The notes beneath the pieces were generated by a model that did no database searches, was not told the origin of the DNA, and saw nothing but the letters and a program-made list of their open reading frames with translations. Below, piece by piece: positions 41,897-50,488 of a DNA stretch of 64,000 bases. Origin of the DNA: Croceibacterium_A sp035555595 (GTDB lineage: Bacteria; Pseudomonadota; Alphaproteobacteria; Sphingomonadales; Sphingomonadaceae); assembly GCA_035555595.1 (NCBI GenBank), contig DATMGK010000031.1:1-64000 (forward strand), written 5' to 3'. Each line of letters opens with the position of its first letter. Position 1 is the first letter of the stretch. The position numbers and the translations under genes are program-made.

Positions 41897-42666
41897 GTGT
41901 TAGGGATGCCCCCGATTCATGGGGCGGGATTCGCACCATGATCGTGGATGATGAACCGCTGGCGATCGAACGGATGCAGGTGCTCTGTGCAGAGATCGAT
42001 CAGTTGCAGGTGGTCGGCACGGCCAGCGATGGAGAGGCCGCGCTGCTCCTGTCGGCGAAGCTGCGGCCCGATCTGATGCTGCTGGATATGACGATGCCGG
42101 GCATGGACGGGCTCACACTGGCGCGGCGGCTCAGCCGGCAGGAAAGCCCGCCGGCGCTGATCTTCGTCACCGCGCACGAGAATTTCGCGGTGGAGGCGTT
42201 CGATCTGGATGCGGTCGATTATGTCCTGAAGCCGGTGGCTGCCGACCGGCTGGAACGGGCGGTGGATCGCGCGGTCATGCGCCGCGATCGCCGTCGCGAA
42301 ACGGCGGGTGACAGCGGCCAGTGGCTATCCGAATTCTGGGTTCCCCACCGGTCGGAACTGCTGCGGGTAGATGCAGCGCAGGTGGAAAGGATCGATGCGG
42401 AGCGGGACTATGTGCGCCTGCATGTCGATCAGGGGGATGGGCAGAAAAGCAGTTACCTGCTGCTGCAAACCATCGCGGGGCTGGAGGAGAAGCTGGACCC
42501 GGCCAACTTCATCCGCATCCACCGCTCCACCATCCTGCGGCGCGACCGGATACGCGGGTTACGGCATGAAGGTCTGGGCGTCTGGTCGGCAGAGATCGAG
42601 GATGGGGAACCCTTGCGGATTGGCCGCACCTATCTGCGGAAAGTAAAGGCGATGGCGGGGCGCTAA
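41893..42666 (+). CDS. LytTR family response regulator
   Basis: 257 residues: receiver domain (about 14-130; phosphoacceptor Asp65 in LMLLDMTMPG, acidic pair in VDDEP) and C-terminal LytTR DNA-binding domain (about 155-257; RVDAAQVERIDAERDYV, NFIRIHRSTILRRDRI). Partner of the adjacent LytS-type kinase. Target genes unknown. Confidence 0.94.
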   Translation: MSVRDAPDSWGGIRTMIVDDEPLAIERMQVLCAEIDQLQVVGTASDGEAALLLSAKLRPDLMLLDMTMPGMDGLTLARRLSRQESPPALIFVTAHENFAVEAFDLDAVDYVLKPVAADRLERAVDRAVMRRDRRRETAGDSGQWLSEFWVPHRSELLRVDAAQVERIDAERDYVRLHVDQGDGQKSSYLLLQTIAGLEEKLDPANFIRIHRSTILRRDRIRGLRHEGLGVWSAEIEDGEPLRIGRTYLRKVKAMAGR

Positions 42667-42716
42667 GGGTCAGGACCCTTGGGGGGCAGCGCGCCCACGC
42701 CATCGCTCGCGGCCGT

Positions 42717-43019
42717 TCAGCCGCCAAGCCCGTTTTGAGAGGTGATCTGCGCCACCTGCACCGCAACTTCCTTGCGCGTTTGTTGATAGCATGCGGCCGC
42801 CTCTTGTCCGGTGCGCAGCGTTCCTTCCTCGTCGAAAGTGCAGACTTTCCATGCGGCGTGGTTGAGCCGCTTCTGCAATTCCGCTTGTCCTTCCGCCGTG
42901 CTCAGACGAAGATCGCCGTAAGACACCCGTGCCACGGGCGCGCCGGCAAGGGCGGGAACGGCCACGGCCATCGTTCCAATGCCCATCGCCAGGGCCAGAA
43001 CTGTTGAACGTATTTGCAT
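42717..43019 (-). CDS. UrcA family protein
   Basis: About 100 residues: signal peptide (residues about 1-24, VPALAGAP), then a mature domain with two conserved cysteines (KVCTFDEE, AAACYQQ) as in UrcA. The family is common in sphingomonads and Caulobacter, exported, function unknown. ATG at 43019. The gap to the diacylglycerol kinase gene is 250 bp (43020-43269). Confidence 0.85.
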   Translation of the reverse strand: MQIRSTVLALAMGIGTMAVAVPALAGAPVARVSYGDLRLSTAEGQAELQKRLNHAAWKVCTFDEEGTLRTGQEAAACYQQTRKEVAVQVAQITSQNGLGG

Positions 43020-43196
43020 CGGACCACCTCTCTTCCAAATCAGGTTGCGCCGCAGCCGGGACTGCATGGCCGCGGCGCACGAACTGTCTAACTTGAAAGG
43101 ATATTTCCGACATTGCCTGCTCGACTAACGCTATGTTGCCGTTCGACGGGCGACAATGAACGAGACGAACAGCAGTTGCGTCCGGACAAAGCGCCG

Positions 43197-43227
43197 ATCA
43201 GGGCCGACGAATGGCTACGGCCCTGAT
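43197..43227. repeat. Nine-bp inverted repeat in the UrcA-DGK gap
   Basis: ATCAGGGCC (43197-43205) and GGCCCTGAT (43219-43227) form a perfect 9-bp stem with a 13-nt loop in the divergent gap between the UrcA gene and the diacylglycerol kinase gene. No T-tract follows. It could be a regulator site or RNA structure; nothing decides between them. I see no other structure in this gap. Confidence 0.35.
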
Positions 43228-43269
43228 GGCATGTTGGGAACCGGTCGCGACGGAGGGCGCTGAAAAGGT

Positions 43270-44127
43270 ATGGACGGTTTGAATCCCGCATGGCTGGTGA
43301 CGAATGCTGCCAGTGGCAGCAATGCCGAAGGCGCGAGCGAACAGCTTGAGGCGTTATGCAGCGAACACGGGCTGGTGTTCGCGCGGCACACCCGTTTTCC
43401 TGATGATGACCTGCCCGATCCCGCCGCTCTCGATGCCGAAGGCGTGCGGACGCTGGTGATTTTTACCGGCGACGGCACGGTGAATAGCTTGCTGACCCGG
43501 CTGCGCGGATGGGGCGGCGCCGTTCTGATCCTGCCCGGCGGGACCATGAACCTGGTCTATCATCGCCTGCATGGCGACCGCCCTATGGAACAGGTCGTTG
43601 CGGCAATGGCGCGGGGGGATTTTCAGTTGATCCGGCCCGGTGTGATTCGTTGCGATCAGGGCAATGGCTATGCCGAAGTGCTCGCCGGTCCCGGCACGAG
43701 CTGGGGCGATGTGCGAGAGGCGATGCGCGATGGCGATGTGCCCGAACTCGCCTCCAGCGCCATGCGCGCGATGGAAGAAACGCTGGCTGGCGACGGGGTG
43801 GCCTGTGCAGAACCGCAAATCGCCCGCCCCGAAGGCTATCCGCTGATCAGCCTTCGGCCACGCGGCAAGGGGATCGACATCGTCGCTTACTATGCCGAAT
43901 CCACGGAAGAGTATCTGGAACAGGCGCTGGCACTGGTCCGCCGCAATTTTCGCGACGGCCCGCACGAAACGTTGGGCCATGCAGCGGACGTGCGGCTGGC
44001 CGGGGCGAACGGGCAACCGTTCGGCATTCTGGTGGATGGAGAACAGATACCTTCCACGGTCGAGGCCGGGTTTCGGCTGGCCCCATGCGAAGTCGATCTG
44101 ATAGCGACGGCAAACGATGCCGCGTGA
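43270..44127 (+). CDS. Diacylglycerol kinase family lipid kinase
   Basis: 285 residues with the DAGK catalytic domain: GDGTVNSLLTR (the GGDGT-like loop; here TGDGTVN) and ILPGGTMNLVYHRL. The C-terminal beta-sandwich (LRPRGKGIDIVAYY, LGHAADVRL) matches DagK/YegS-like proteins. It phosphorylates a lipid, probably diacylglycerol or a sphingoid base, the last relevant in sphingolipid-containing sphingomonads. Overlaps the phosphoesterase gene by 11 bp. Confidence 0.88.
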   Translation: MDGLNPAWLVTNAASGSNAEGASEQLEALCSEHGLVFARHTRFPDDDLPDPAALDAEGVRTLVIFTGDGTVNSLLTRLRGWGGAVLILPGGTMNLVYHRLHGDRPMEQVVAAMARGDFQLIRPGVIRCDQGNGYAEVLAGPGTSWGDVREAMRDGDVPELASSAMRAMEETLAGDGVACAEPQIARPEGYPLISLRPRGKGIDIVAYYAESTEEYLEQALALVRRNFRDGPHETLGHAADVRLAGANGQPFGILVDGEQIPSTVEAGFRLAPCEVDLIATANDAA

Positions 44128-44974
44128 AACCCTGCTCTTCCACCTCAGCGATATCCACTTCGGGCTGGAGGATCGCCGCGCGATCGACTGGGTGAAGCGA
44201 GAGATCGCCCGGCGTTCCCCGGCTGCCGTGGCGATCACCGGCGATCTGACCATGCGCGCCCGCCATCGTGAATTCGCGGCGGCGACCCGCTGGATTCAAT
44301 CGCTCGCCGCACCGGTCACGGTTGAAATCGGCAATCACGACATGCCCTACTTCAACCTGCTGGAACGGTTCCTGTCCCCCTATCGCCGGTTCGAAGGGAT
44401 ACAGGGCCTGGTGGAGCGAGAGATAGACCTGCCCGGCATTGCCATCGTGCCGCTGAAAACGGCGGTGCGCGCGCAGCCGCGTTTCAACTGGTCTAAGGGA
44501 TGGGTTTCCCGCCCCGCGTTGCGCGATTGCCTCGCCGCGATTGATGCGCTGCCGCCGGGCACGCAGGCGCTGGTCGCCGTGCATCACCCTTTGCGAGAGG
44601 TCGGCACAAAGGGTACCGCACTGACGCATGGCGGGGCCAACGCTCTGGCGGAACTGGCGCGCCGTCCGGTGCTCGCGGTGCTCAGCGGGCACGTGCACGA
44701 TCCATTCGATATCGTGGAGCAGACGCCCGCCGGTTCGGTGCGGATGATCGGGGCGGGCACGCTCAGCCAGCGTGTTCGGTCGACCCCGCCCAGTTTCAAC
44801 GAACTTGTCTGGAACGGCGAGACGCTGAACGTCCGCGTCCGTAATCTTGAAGAAGTGCCGACGCCGGATATGCAGATCGAGGACGTGCCAGAAGACGCCA
44901 TGCCCCCGCGCGAGCCGGGCGAACCCGTCGCACCCGTGGGCCACGTTCCGCCCGTCGATCCGCCGGTGCATTGA
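44117..44974 (+). CDS. Metallophosphoesterase (calcineurin-like, CpdA type)
   Basis: 285 residues with all metallophosphoesterase motifs: LSDIHFG, GDLTMRARH, GNHD, VAVHHPL and SGHVHDPF. Similar to 3',5'-cAMP phosphodiesterases but substrate not decided. The C-terminus is Pro/Glu-rich (about 255-285). It overlaps the lipid kinase gene by 11 bp, so the two are co-transcribed. Confidence 0.88.
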   Translation: MPRETLLFHLSDIHFGLEDRRAIDWVKREIARRSPAAVAITGDLTMRARHREFAAATRWIQSLAAPVTVEIGNHDMPYFNLLERFLSPYRRFEGIQGLVEREIDLPGIAIVPLKTAVRAQPRFNWSKGWVSRPALRDCLAAIDALPPGTQALVAVHHPLREVGTKGTALTHGGANALAELARRPVLAVLSGHVHDPFDIVEQTPAGSVRMIGAGTLSQRVRSTPPSFNELVWNGETLNVRVRNLEEVPTPDMQIEDVPEDAMPPREPGEPVAPVGHVPPVDPPVH

Positions 44975-45022
44975 TCCTCGGGCACTGAGCGGGTGCGGGT
45001 CTGCCCCGCGGATAGCCGATGC

Positions 45023-45052
45023 AAAAAGGGCGGCCCGTTGCCGGACCGCCCC
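45023..45052 (-). terminator. Rho-independent terminator of rplM-rpsI
   Basis: Read on the minus strand: GGGCGG and CCGCCC stems with a G-U pair and CCG/CGG below a tetraloop (45028-45051), followed by five Ts (45027-45023). It ends the ribosomal-protein transcript after rpsI. Confidence 0.8.
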
Positions 45053-45076
45053 TTCGCAATATGTATGGCGTGAAGC

Positions 45077-45589
45077 TTAGCGCTTCGAGAACTGGAAGCT
45101 GCGGCGGGCCTTGGCGCGACCGTACTTCTTGCGTTCGACCACGCGGCTGTCGCGGGTAAGGAACCCGGCCAGCTTCACCGTGGTACGCAGCGCGGGCTCA
45201 TACTTCGAAAGCGCCTGCGCGATGCCGTGCTTCACCGCACCGGCCTGGCCCGAAAGACCACCGCCGGAAACGCTGCAGACCACATCGTACTGGCCTTCGC
45301 GTTCGGCGATCTGGAACGGCTGGTTGATCACCAGACGCAGCGAGGGGCGAGCGAAGTAGACTTCCTGATCGCGGCCGTTGACGGTGACCTTGCCGCTGCC
45401 CGGCTTCAGCCACACGCGGGCGACCGCGTCCTTGCGGCGTCCGGTGGCATAGGCACGGCCCTGCGCGTCGAGTTCCTGTTCGCGCAGTACGGCGGGGGTG
45501 GACGGTGCGGCGGGCGCAGCGGCTTCGCCGGTGGCGAGCGTGTTCAGATCGGCGAGATCGGAAATGGTCTGGTTTTCGTCAGCCATCAC
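45077..45589 (-). CDS. rpsI: 30S ribosomal protein S9
   Basis: 170 residues, with a poorly conserved N-terminal extension of about 40 residues rich in Ala/Pro before the S9 domain (about 42-170: YATGRRKDAVARVWLKPG). The C-terminus KKYGRAKARRSFQFSKR reaches toward the P site. Overlaps rplM by 4 bp, the usual rplM-rpsI order. Terminated by the hairpin at 45023-45052. Confidence 0.97.
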   Translation of the reverse strand: MMADENQTISDLADLNTLATGEAAAPAAPSTPAVLREQELDAQGRAYATGRRKDAVARVWLKPGSGKVTVNGRDQEVYFARPSLRLVINQPFQIAEREGQYDVVCSVSGGGLSGQAGAVKHGIAQALSKYEPALRTTVKLAGFLTRDSRVVERKKYGRAKARRSFQFSKR

Positions 45590-46065
45590 TTGGCAGCCTT
45601 GTTCTTGCGATTGAGCGAAGCGACGTCGAGCGTCTCGGGCTGGTTGCCCGCGTGGGGATGCTCGGTGCCGGCGTAGAGGTGCAGCGCCTTCATCTGCTGG
45701 CGGCCCAGCGGGCCACGCGGAATCATGCGCTCAACCGCCTTTTCCAGAACACGTTCAGGAAAACGGCCGTCCAGCACCTTGTCGGCGGTGATCGCCTTGA
45801 TGCCGCCGGCATAGCCGGTGTGCTTGTAATAGGTCTTCTCACCACGCTTGTTGCCGGTGAAACGGACCTTCTCCACGTTCAGGATCACGACATGGTCGCC
45901 GCAATCGACATGGGGGGTGAAGCTCGGCTTGTGCTTGCCGCGCAGGATGTTGGCGACGATCGCGGCGAGGCGGCCTACGACCAGACCCTCGGCATCGATC
46001 AGATGCCATTTCTTCTCGACCTCGGCCGGCTTTATCGACCGGGTGACCTTGCTGAGCGCCTTCAT
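45586..46065 (-). CDS. rplM: 50S ribosomal protein L13
   Basis: 159 residues. L13 signature: WHLIDAEGLVVGRLA, LRGKHKPSFTPHVDCGD and ERMIPRGPLGRQQM. ATG at 46065; the frame open to 46164 is not the start because L13 homologues begin at MKALS. A 133-bp leader separates it from cutA and includes the terminator-like repeat at 46181-46200. Confidence 0.97.
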   Translation of the reverse strand: MKALSKVTRSIKPAEVEKKWHLIDAEGLVVGRLAAIVANILRGKHKPSFTPHVDCGDHVVILNVEKVRFTGNKRGEKTYYKHTGYAGGIKAITADKVLDGRFPERVLEKAVERMIPRGPLGRQQMKALHLYAGTEHPHAGNQPETLDVASLNRKNKAAK

Positions 46066-46180
46066 GGCTGGATTACCTTGTTGACGAAATACATGCGGCG
46101 GCCAGTCGAATCCGGGCCGCGCGGGAGCGGCCATTTGTCGTGCAACGCCGTTCAAGTCAAGCATTTCCGCGGGTTTGCGG

Positions 46181-46200
46181 AGAGGTAAAATAATACCTCT
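46181..46200. repeat. Seven-bp inverted repeat overlapping the cutA stop
   Basis: AGAGGTA-AAATAA-TACCTCT is a perfect hairpin with an A/T loop whose right end covers the cutA stop codon. It could terminate ctaA-cutA or be part of the rplM leader. No T-tract follows. Confidence 0.4.
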
Positions 46201-46525
46201 AAACCCATCCGTCCCGTTTTATCAGCGCGTGCAGCCAGTCCTGCGTGGCCGGGGCGGCGGTATCCGCCCGCCAGCCCAGTACCGCAGGCGTGTCGTAAGG
46301 ATGGATTTCCGCAAGCCGCGCCGTCGCCCGTTCCAGCAAAGCGGCGTCCGTCTTGAACAGCACGCCCACCTCGCTCGCCTCGCCCCGTTCGCCTTGCCAC
46401 ATATATAAGGAGCGCATGGGCGGCAGGATATTGGCGCAGGCGACCAGCCCTTCGTCCAGCAATTGTGCGGCGGCCGTGGCTGCGCTCGCCTCGTCGGCGA
46501 AGGGCGACCAGATCAGCGCGCTCAT
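46199..46525 (-). CDS. cutA: Divalent cation tolerance protein CutA
   Basis: 108 residues, a small trimeric protein. Seen: ASAATAAAQLLDEGLVACANILPPMRSLYMW and the C-terminal HPYDTPAVL. CutA has been linked to copper tolerance, but its molecular role is unsettled. The ATG overlaps the ctaA stop by 4 bp, so the gene is coupled to ctaA. The open frame extending to 47026 on this strand is a shadow. Confidence 0.9.
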   Translation of the reverse strand: MSALIWSPFADEASAATAAAQLLDEGLVACANILPPMRSLYMWQGERGEASEVGVLFKTDAALLERATARLAEIHPYDTPAVLGWRADTAAPATQDWLHALIKRDGWV

Positions 46526-47583
46526 CCCCGCGTGTCGCCCCGCTCGCCATCCACGTGTGCGCCCCACGATACCGCGCCCACCAGCAGCGCGCCGACCAGC
46601 TGGTGCATCGCCGCCAGTTCCAGATTCACCCCGCTCAGCACCGTGGCGATGCCCAGGATGATCTGGGTGCCGAACGCCACGTGAATGGCGACAGAGGTGC
46701 GCCGGTCCTTCACGCGTACCCGGCGGGCCAGCACGATCAGCATGGCCACCACCATCCACGCCCACCAGCGATGAAGGAAATGCAGCAGGAAGGGATCGTG
46801 CGTGAAGGCGCGGAATACGCCTTTTGACCAGTCCGCTTCCGGTATCAGGCGCCCCTGCATCAGGGGCCAGGTGTCGGACGCGTGGCCTGCGTTCAGCCCC
46901 GCCACCCATGCGCCCAGCACCAGCTGCACGAACAGCACCGCGCTCGTCACGGCACCCAGTGCGGTCATGCGCGCAGGCCGCGCCGCAGGGTTCTGTGCCC
47001 GGCCGATGTATTCCAGCGCCATCCATACCAGCGCCGCCAGCGTGATCAGCGCGGTAAGCAGGTGGATCGAAAGCCAGAAATGGCTGACATCGGTCACTTC
47101 TTCAGAAAGGCCGGAACGGACCATGTACCAGCCGAACACCCCTTGCAGCCCACCCAGCGCCAGCAGGCCCACCAGCGGCAGCTTGAAGCCGCGCGGAATG
47201 GCACCCCGCACCCAGAACCACGCCAGCGGAATGGCGAAGGCAATGCCGATCACGCGGCCCAGCAGGCGGTGCAGCCATTCCCAGAAATAGATGAACTTGT
47301 AATCCGCCAGCGTCATCCCGGCGGGGCCGGTGATGTGGCGATATTCGCCGATCCGCTGATAGGCTTCGAATTCCGCCTGCCACTGATCATGCGTCAGCGG
47401 CGGGATCGCGCCGGTCACGGGTTTCCATTCGGTGATCGAAAGGCCGCTTTCCGTCAGCCGGGTAATCCCGCCGACGCCCACCATGATGACCACCAGCAGC
47501 GCCACGATCAGCAGCCAGCGTGCCTGCGAAAGCAGCGATTTCGCGCCGGGCTTTCCGCCCACTTGTTCTGTCTGGGTCACCAT
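46522..47583 (-). CDS. ctaA: Heme A synthase (CtaA/COX15)
   Basis: 353 residues, about eight membrane segments. Oxidises heme O to heme A for cytochrome oxidase. Seen: GGITRLTESGLSI and WLHRLLGRVIGI (heme-ligand His region), and a second half with HFWLSIHLLTAL and HFLHRWWAWMV. No ctaB or ctaCD lies in the window. Divergent from the MerC gene. Confidence 0.94.
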   Translation of the reverse strand: MVTQTEQVGGKPGAKSLLSQARWLLIVALLVVIMVGVGGITRLTESGLSITEWKPVTGAIPPLTHDQWQAEFEAYQRIGEYRHITGPAGMTLADYKFIYFWEWLHRLLGRVIGIAFAIPLAWFWVRGAIPRGFKLPLVGLLALGGLQGVFGWYMVRSGLSEEVTDVSHFWLSIHLLTALITLAALVWMALEYIGRAQNPAARPARMTALGAVTSAVLFVQLVLGAWVAGLNAGHASDTWPLMQGRLIPEADWSKGVFRAFTHDPFLLHFLHRWWAWMVVAMLIVLARRVRVKDRRTSVAIHVAFGTQIILGIATVLSGVNLELAAMHQLVGALLVGAVSWGAHVDGERGDTRG

Positions 47584-47699
47584 TGCGCGTGCCTCCTGCG
47601 CTTGCCCCGGTGAAAGCGCAAGCCTGCGCTGGACTTGCAGGTCCTGCGTTAGCTCATAAAGCTTGCGCTACGATATACAGTTACATAGATGGGCGCATC

Positions 47700-48077
47700 G
47701 TGACACGCGCGCTTCCCTGGATTCGTGGTCGGATGGACCGCTTCGGCCTGCTCCTTTCGGGCCTCTGCGCGGTGCATTGCGTGCTGGGCATCGTGATTGT
47801 CGCCGGTCTGGGGCTGGGCGGCAGCCTGCTGCTCGATCCCATTATTCACCGCATCGGATTGTTGCTGGCAACGGTGGTTGCCGGTGTCGCCATCGGCCTT
47901 GGCGCCTTGCAACATCGCCGCGCTGCGCCGTTCGTTGTGGCGATGACGGGCCTCAGCTTCATGGGCGGCGCGCTCGCAGTCGATCATGGGCTTGAAGAGG
48001 CTGTGCTGACGATCATCGGCGTGTCGCTGGTGGCGATCGGCCACCTGCTCAACCTGCGCGGCGCCAAAGCAGCATGA
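47700..48077 (+). CDS. MerC domain membrane protein
   Basis: About 125 residues with four predicted membrane helices and the MerC motif CAVHC (AVHCVLGIVIVAG). MerC-family proteins were described as mercury transporters, but chromosomal ones outside mer operons probably have another, likely metal-related, role. GTG at 47700 or ATG at 47733 may start it. It overlaps map by 4 bp, so is coupled to it. Confidence 0.8.
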   Translation: MTRALPWIRGRMDRFGLLLSGLCAVHCVLGIVIVAGLGLGGSLLLDPIIHRIGLLLATVVAGVAIGLGALQHRRAAPFVVAMTGLSFMGGALAVDHGLEEAVLTIIGVSLVAIGHLLNLRGAKAA

Positions 48078-48820
48078 CGATCGAGAGCGACGACCAGCTC
48101 GAAAAACTTAAAAAGATCGGCCAACTGGTCGCCCGCACTCTCGCTGCGATGGGCAAGGCGCTGGAACCGGGCATGACGACCCGTGAACTGGACGACATGG
48201 GCCGCGCCATGCTGGAACGCGAAGGCGCCCGTTCCGCCCCTGAACTGACCTATAATTTTCCCGGCGCCACCTGCATTTCCGTCGGGCCAGACTGCGCGCA
48301 CGGCATTCCGGACGATACGGTGGTGAAGGCCGGGGATCTGGTGAACATCGACGTTTCGGCGGAACTGGATGGCTATTTCGGCGATACCGGCGCCAGCTTC
48401 GCCGTGCCGCCGGTGCGCCCGCAGATCGAACGCCTGTGCAACGATGGGCGCAAGGCGATGTGGGCGGGAATCAACGCGGTGAAGGCTGGCGGGCAGCTGA
48501 ACGATATCGGCCGGTCGATCGAACGCTTCGCCCGCAAGAACGGTTATACGCTGGTTCGCAACCTTGCCAGCCACGGGGTTGGCCGGTCATTGCATGACGA
48601 ACCTTCGACGATTCCCACATGGTATGAATCGCGCGATCGGCGCAGCATTCCCGAAGGGCTGGTGTTCACTATCGAACCCTTCCTGTCGCTGGGTGCGGAA
48701 TGGGTGGAAGAACGGGCGGATGGCTGGTCGCTGCGCCCGCCGCGCCTCCAGCCTACGGTGCAGTACGAACATACGCTGGTCGCCACGCGCCGGGGTCCGC
48801 TGATCCTCACCATGGCCTGA
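48074..48820 (+). CDS. map: Type I methionine aminopeptidase
   Basis: 248 residues. Removes N-terminal methionine from new proteins. Metal-binding residues visible: DLVNIDVSAELDGYFGDTGASF (two Asp ligands), ASHGVGRSLHDEP (His ligand) and FTIEPFLSLG (Glu ligand). No N-terminal zinc finger, so the short bacterial form. Confidence 0.96.
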   Translation: MTIESDDQLEKLKKIGQLVARTLAAMGKALEPGMTTRELDDMGRAMLEREGARSAPELTYNFPGATCISVGPDCAHGIPDDTVVKAGDLVNIDVSAELDGYFGDTGASFAVPPVRPQIERLCNDGRKAMWAGINAVKAGGQLNDIGRSIERFARKNGYTLVRNLASHGVGRSLHDEPSTIPTWYESRDRRSIPEGLVFTIEPFLSLGAEWVEERADGWSLRPPRLQPTVQYEHTLVATRRGPLILTMA

Positions 48821-48870
48821 TGGCCGCACCGGCTTGCGCCCCGCGCCATAGCCGCTATCTCGCCCGGACC

Positions 48871-49866
48871 ATGTCCGCGCCTCTCAACCTCACCGTCAAC
48901 GGCGATGCTCGCCGTTCCTCCGCCGGCACCATCGCGGCGCTCGTCGCCGAACTGGGCCTGAAACCGGAGAAGGTCGCGGTGGAACGCAATGGCGTGATCG
49001 TGCCGCGCTCCACGCTGGCCGATGCGCCGCTGGCCGATGGCGACGTGCTGGAAATCGTCCACTTCGTCGGCGGCGGCGATCACGCCGACGCGGCGGATGA
49101 CGACACATGGACGGTGGCCGGCCGCACGTTCCGATCCCGGTTGATAGTCGGCACCGGCAAGTATCGCGATTTCGCCCAGAACGCCGCCGCGCTTGAGGCG
49201 AGCGGGGCGGAAATCGTGACCGTGGCGGTGCGCCGCGTGAACGTGTCCGACCCTTCGGCCCCGATGCTGACCGATTTCATCGATCCCGGGAAAGTCACTT
49301 ACCTGCCCAACACGGCGGGATGCTTCACCGCGGACGAGGCGATCCGCACCCTGCGGCTGGCGCGCGAAGCGGGCGGCTGGGATCTGGTGAAGCTGGAAGT
49401 GCTGGGCGAAGCGCGCACGCTCTATCCCGACATGCGCGAAACGCTGAAGGCGACAGAGGTGCTGGTGGCCGAAGGGTTCAAGCCCATGGTCTATTGCACC
49501 GACGATCCGATCGCGGCGAAGCAGTTGGAAGAAGCGGGCGCGGTGGCGATCATGCCGCTGGGCGCGCCGATCGGTTCCGGCCTCGGCATTCAGAACCGCG
49601 TCACGATTCGCCTCATCGTCGAAGGGGCCGGGGTGCCGGTGCTGGTCGATGCGGGCGTGGGCACGGCCAGCGATGCGGCGGTGGCGATGGAACTGGGCTG
49701 CGCCGGGGTGCTGATGAACACCGCCATTGCAGAGGCGAAGGATCCGGTGCGGATGGCGCGGGCGATGAAGCTGGCCGTGGCGGCGGGGCGCGATGCCTAT
49801 CTTGCCGGGCGTATGGCGACGCGTAAGTATGCCGATCCCAGCAGCCCGCTGGCCGGATTGATCTGA
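48871..49866 (+). CDS. thiSG: ThiS-ThiG fusion: sulfur carrier plus thiazole synthase
   Basis: 331 residues joining ThiS (residues about 1-69, LNLTVNGDARRSSAGTIA to HFVGGG) and ThiG (about 80-331, TFRSRLIVGTGKY; Schiff-base Lys174 in DLVKLEVLGE; LVDAGVGTASDA). ThiG makes the thiazole phosphate of thiamine from deoxyxylulose phosphate, using sulfur on the ThiS C-terminal Gly-Gly. Here those glycines are internal, at GGG 67-69. Starts 50 bp after map with no visible riboswitch. Confidence 0.93.
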   Translation: MSAPLNLTVNGDARRSSAGTIAALVAELGLKPEKVAVERNGVIVPRSTLADAPLADGDVLEIVHFVGGGDHADAADDDTWTVAGRTFRSRLIVGTGKYRDFAQNAAALEASGAEIVTVAVRRVNVSDPSAPMLTDFIDPGKVTYLPNTAGCFTADEAIRTLRLAREAGGWDLVKLEVLGEARTLYPDMRETLKATEVLVAEGFKPMVYCTDDPIAAKQLEEAGAVAIMPLGAPIGSGLGIQNRVTIRLIVEGAGVPVLVDAGVGTASDAAVAMELGCAGVLMNTAIAEAKDPVRMARAMKLAVAAGRDAYLAGRMATRKYADPSSPLAGLI

Positions 49867-49957
49867 GGGATTCCCACTTCCGCGCGATGACTGCTGGCGC
49901 GTTTACCCTACGCTAACCAAGTTCGGCGAAACTTGGCCCTCCATCAGAGGGCAAGCC

Positions 49958-50485
49958 ATGGCCAAGGCCGTAACCGCATCGCTGACCATTGCCGAACTGC
50001 GCGAATTCGCCAGCTTTTCCGAAGAAGAGCAGCGTTATATCGAGCGGGGGCTGGATATCGCCCTTGGGCGCGGCGACGCGTTCAAGCAGTGGTCGCAGGA
50101 CGCGGGCGACAAGGCGGCCATCCGCCAGCAATACCTCGCCTATCGTGAACTGCGGGCTTTGCGCGCTTCAATCCCTTGCGAAACCTCAATGGATGGCATG
50201 CAGGAATTCATGGGCACGCTGATGCGAATCACCGCGCAGGATCTGGCGCGGGAAAGACTGGCCAGCTTCTCCGCTTATCGCTTCCTCTACGAACGCCTCC
50301 TCGGCGCCCGCGCCCGCCCCTGGCTTCCGGCGGCATTCTGCGGCGCCGCCGCGCTGCCGCAGATTCGGCCGAACCGGCGCAAGATGCTGCTCCAGTCCCT
50401 CAGCGAAGCCGCCGCCACCGCCCCCGGCTGGTCCGACCGCGAACCCTGCTTCTACCCGGAAAAGGTTGAGGCTGAGGCGGCCTGA
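49958..50485 (+). CDS. Uncharacterised protein
   Basis: 175 residues that I cannot assign. N-terminal half is helical and acidic (IAELREFASFSEEEQRYIERGLDIALGRGD), the C-terminal half basic with hydrophobic stretches (RPWLPAAFCGAAALPQIRPNRR). No signal peptide or membrane helix. ATG at 49958 follows a weak A/G-rich stretch. Followed by another unknown gene after 3 bp. Confidence 0.55.
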   Translation: MAKAVTASLTIAELREFASFSEEEQRYIERGLDIALGRGDAFKQWSQDAGDKAAIRQQYLAYRELRALRASIPCETSMDGMQEFMGTLMRITAQDLARERLASFSAYRFLYERLLGARARPWLPAAFCGAAALPQIRPNRRKMLLQSLSEAAATAPGWSDREPCFYPEKVEAEAA

Positions 50486-50488
50486 GCG

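Noticed and set aside
43270..43300. TTTGAATCCC, similar to a tRNA T-loop sequence
   Set aside because: It is the coding start of the lipid kinase gene and no acceptor, D or anticodon stem can be formed around it.
46526..47026. Upstream extension of the cutA frame (to 47026)
   Set aside because: It lies inside ctaA, has an Arg/Gly-rich shadow composition, and CutA homologues begin at the ATG at 46525.
48821..48870. Possible TPP riboswitch before the thiSG fusion
   Set aside because: Only 50 bp separate map and the fusion, far too short for a TPP aptamer, and no conserved TPP core is visible.
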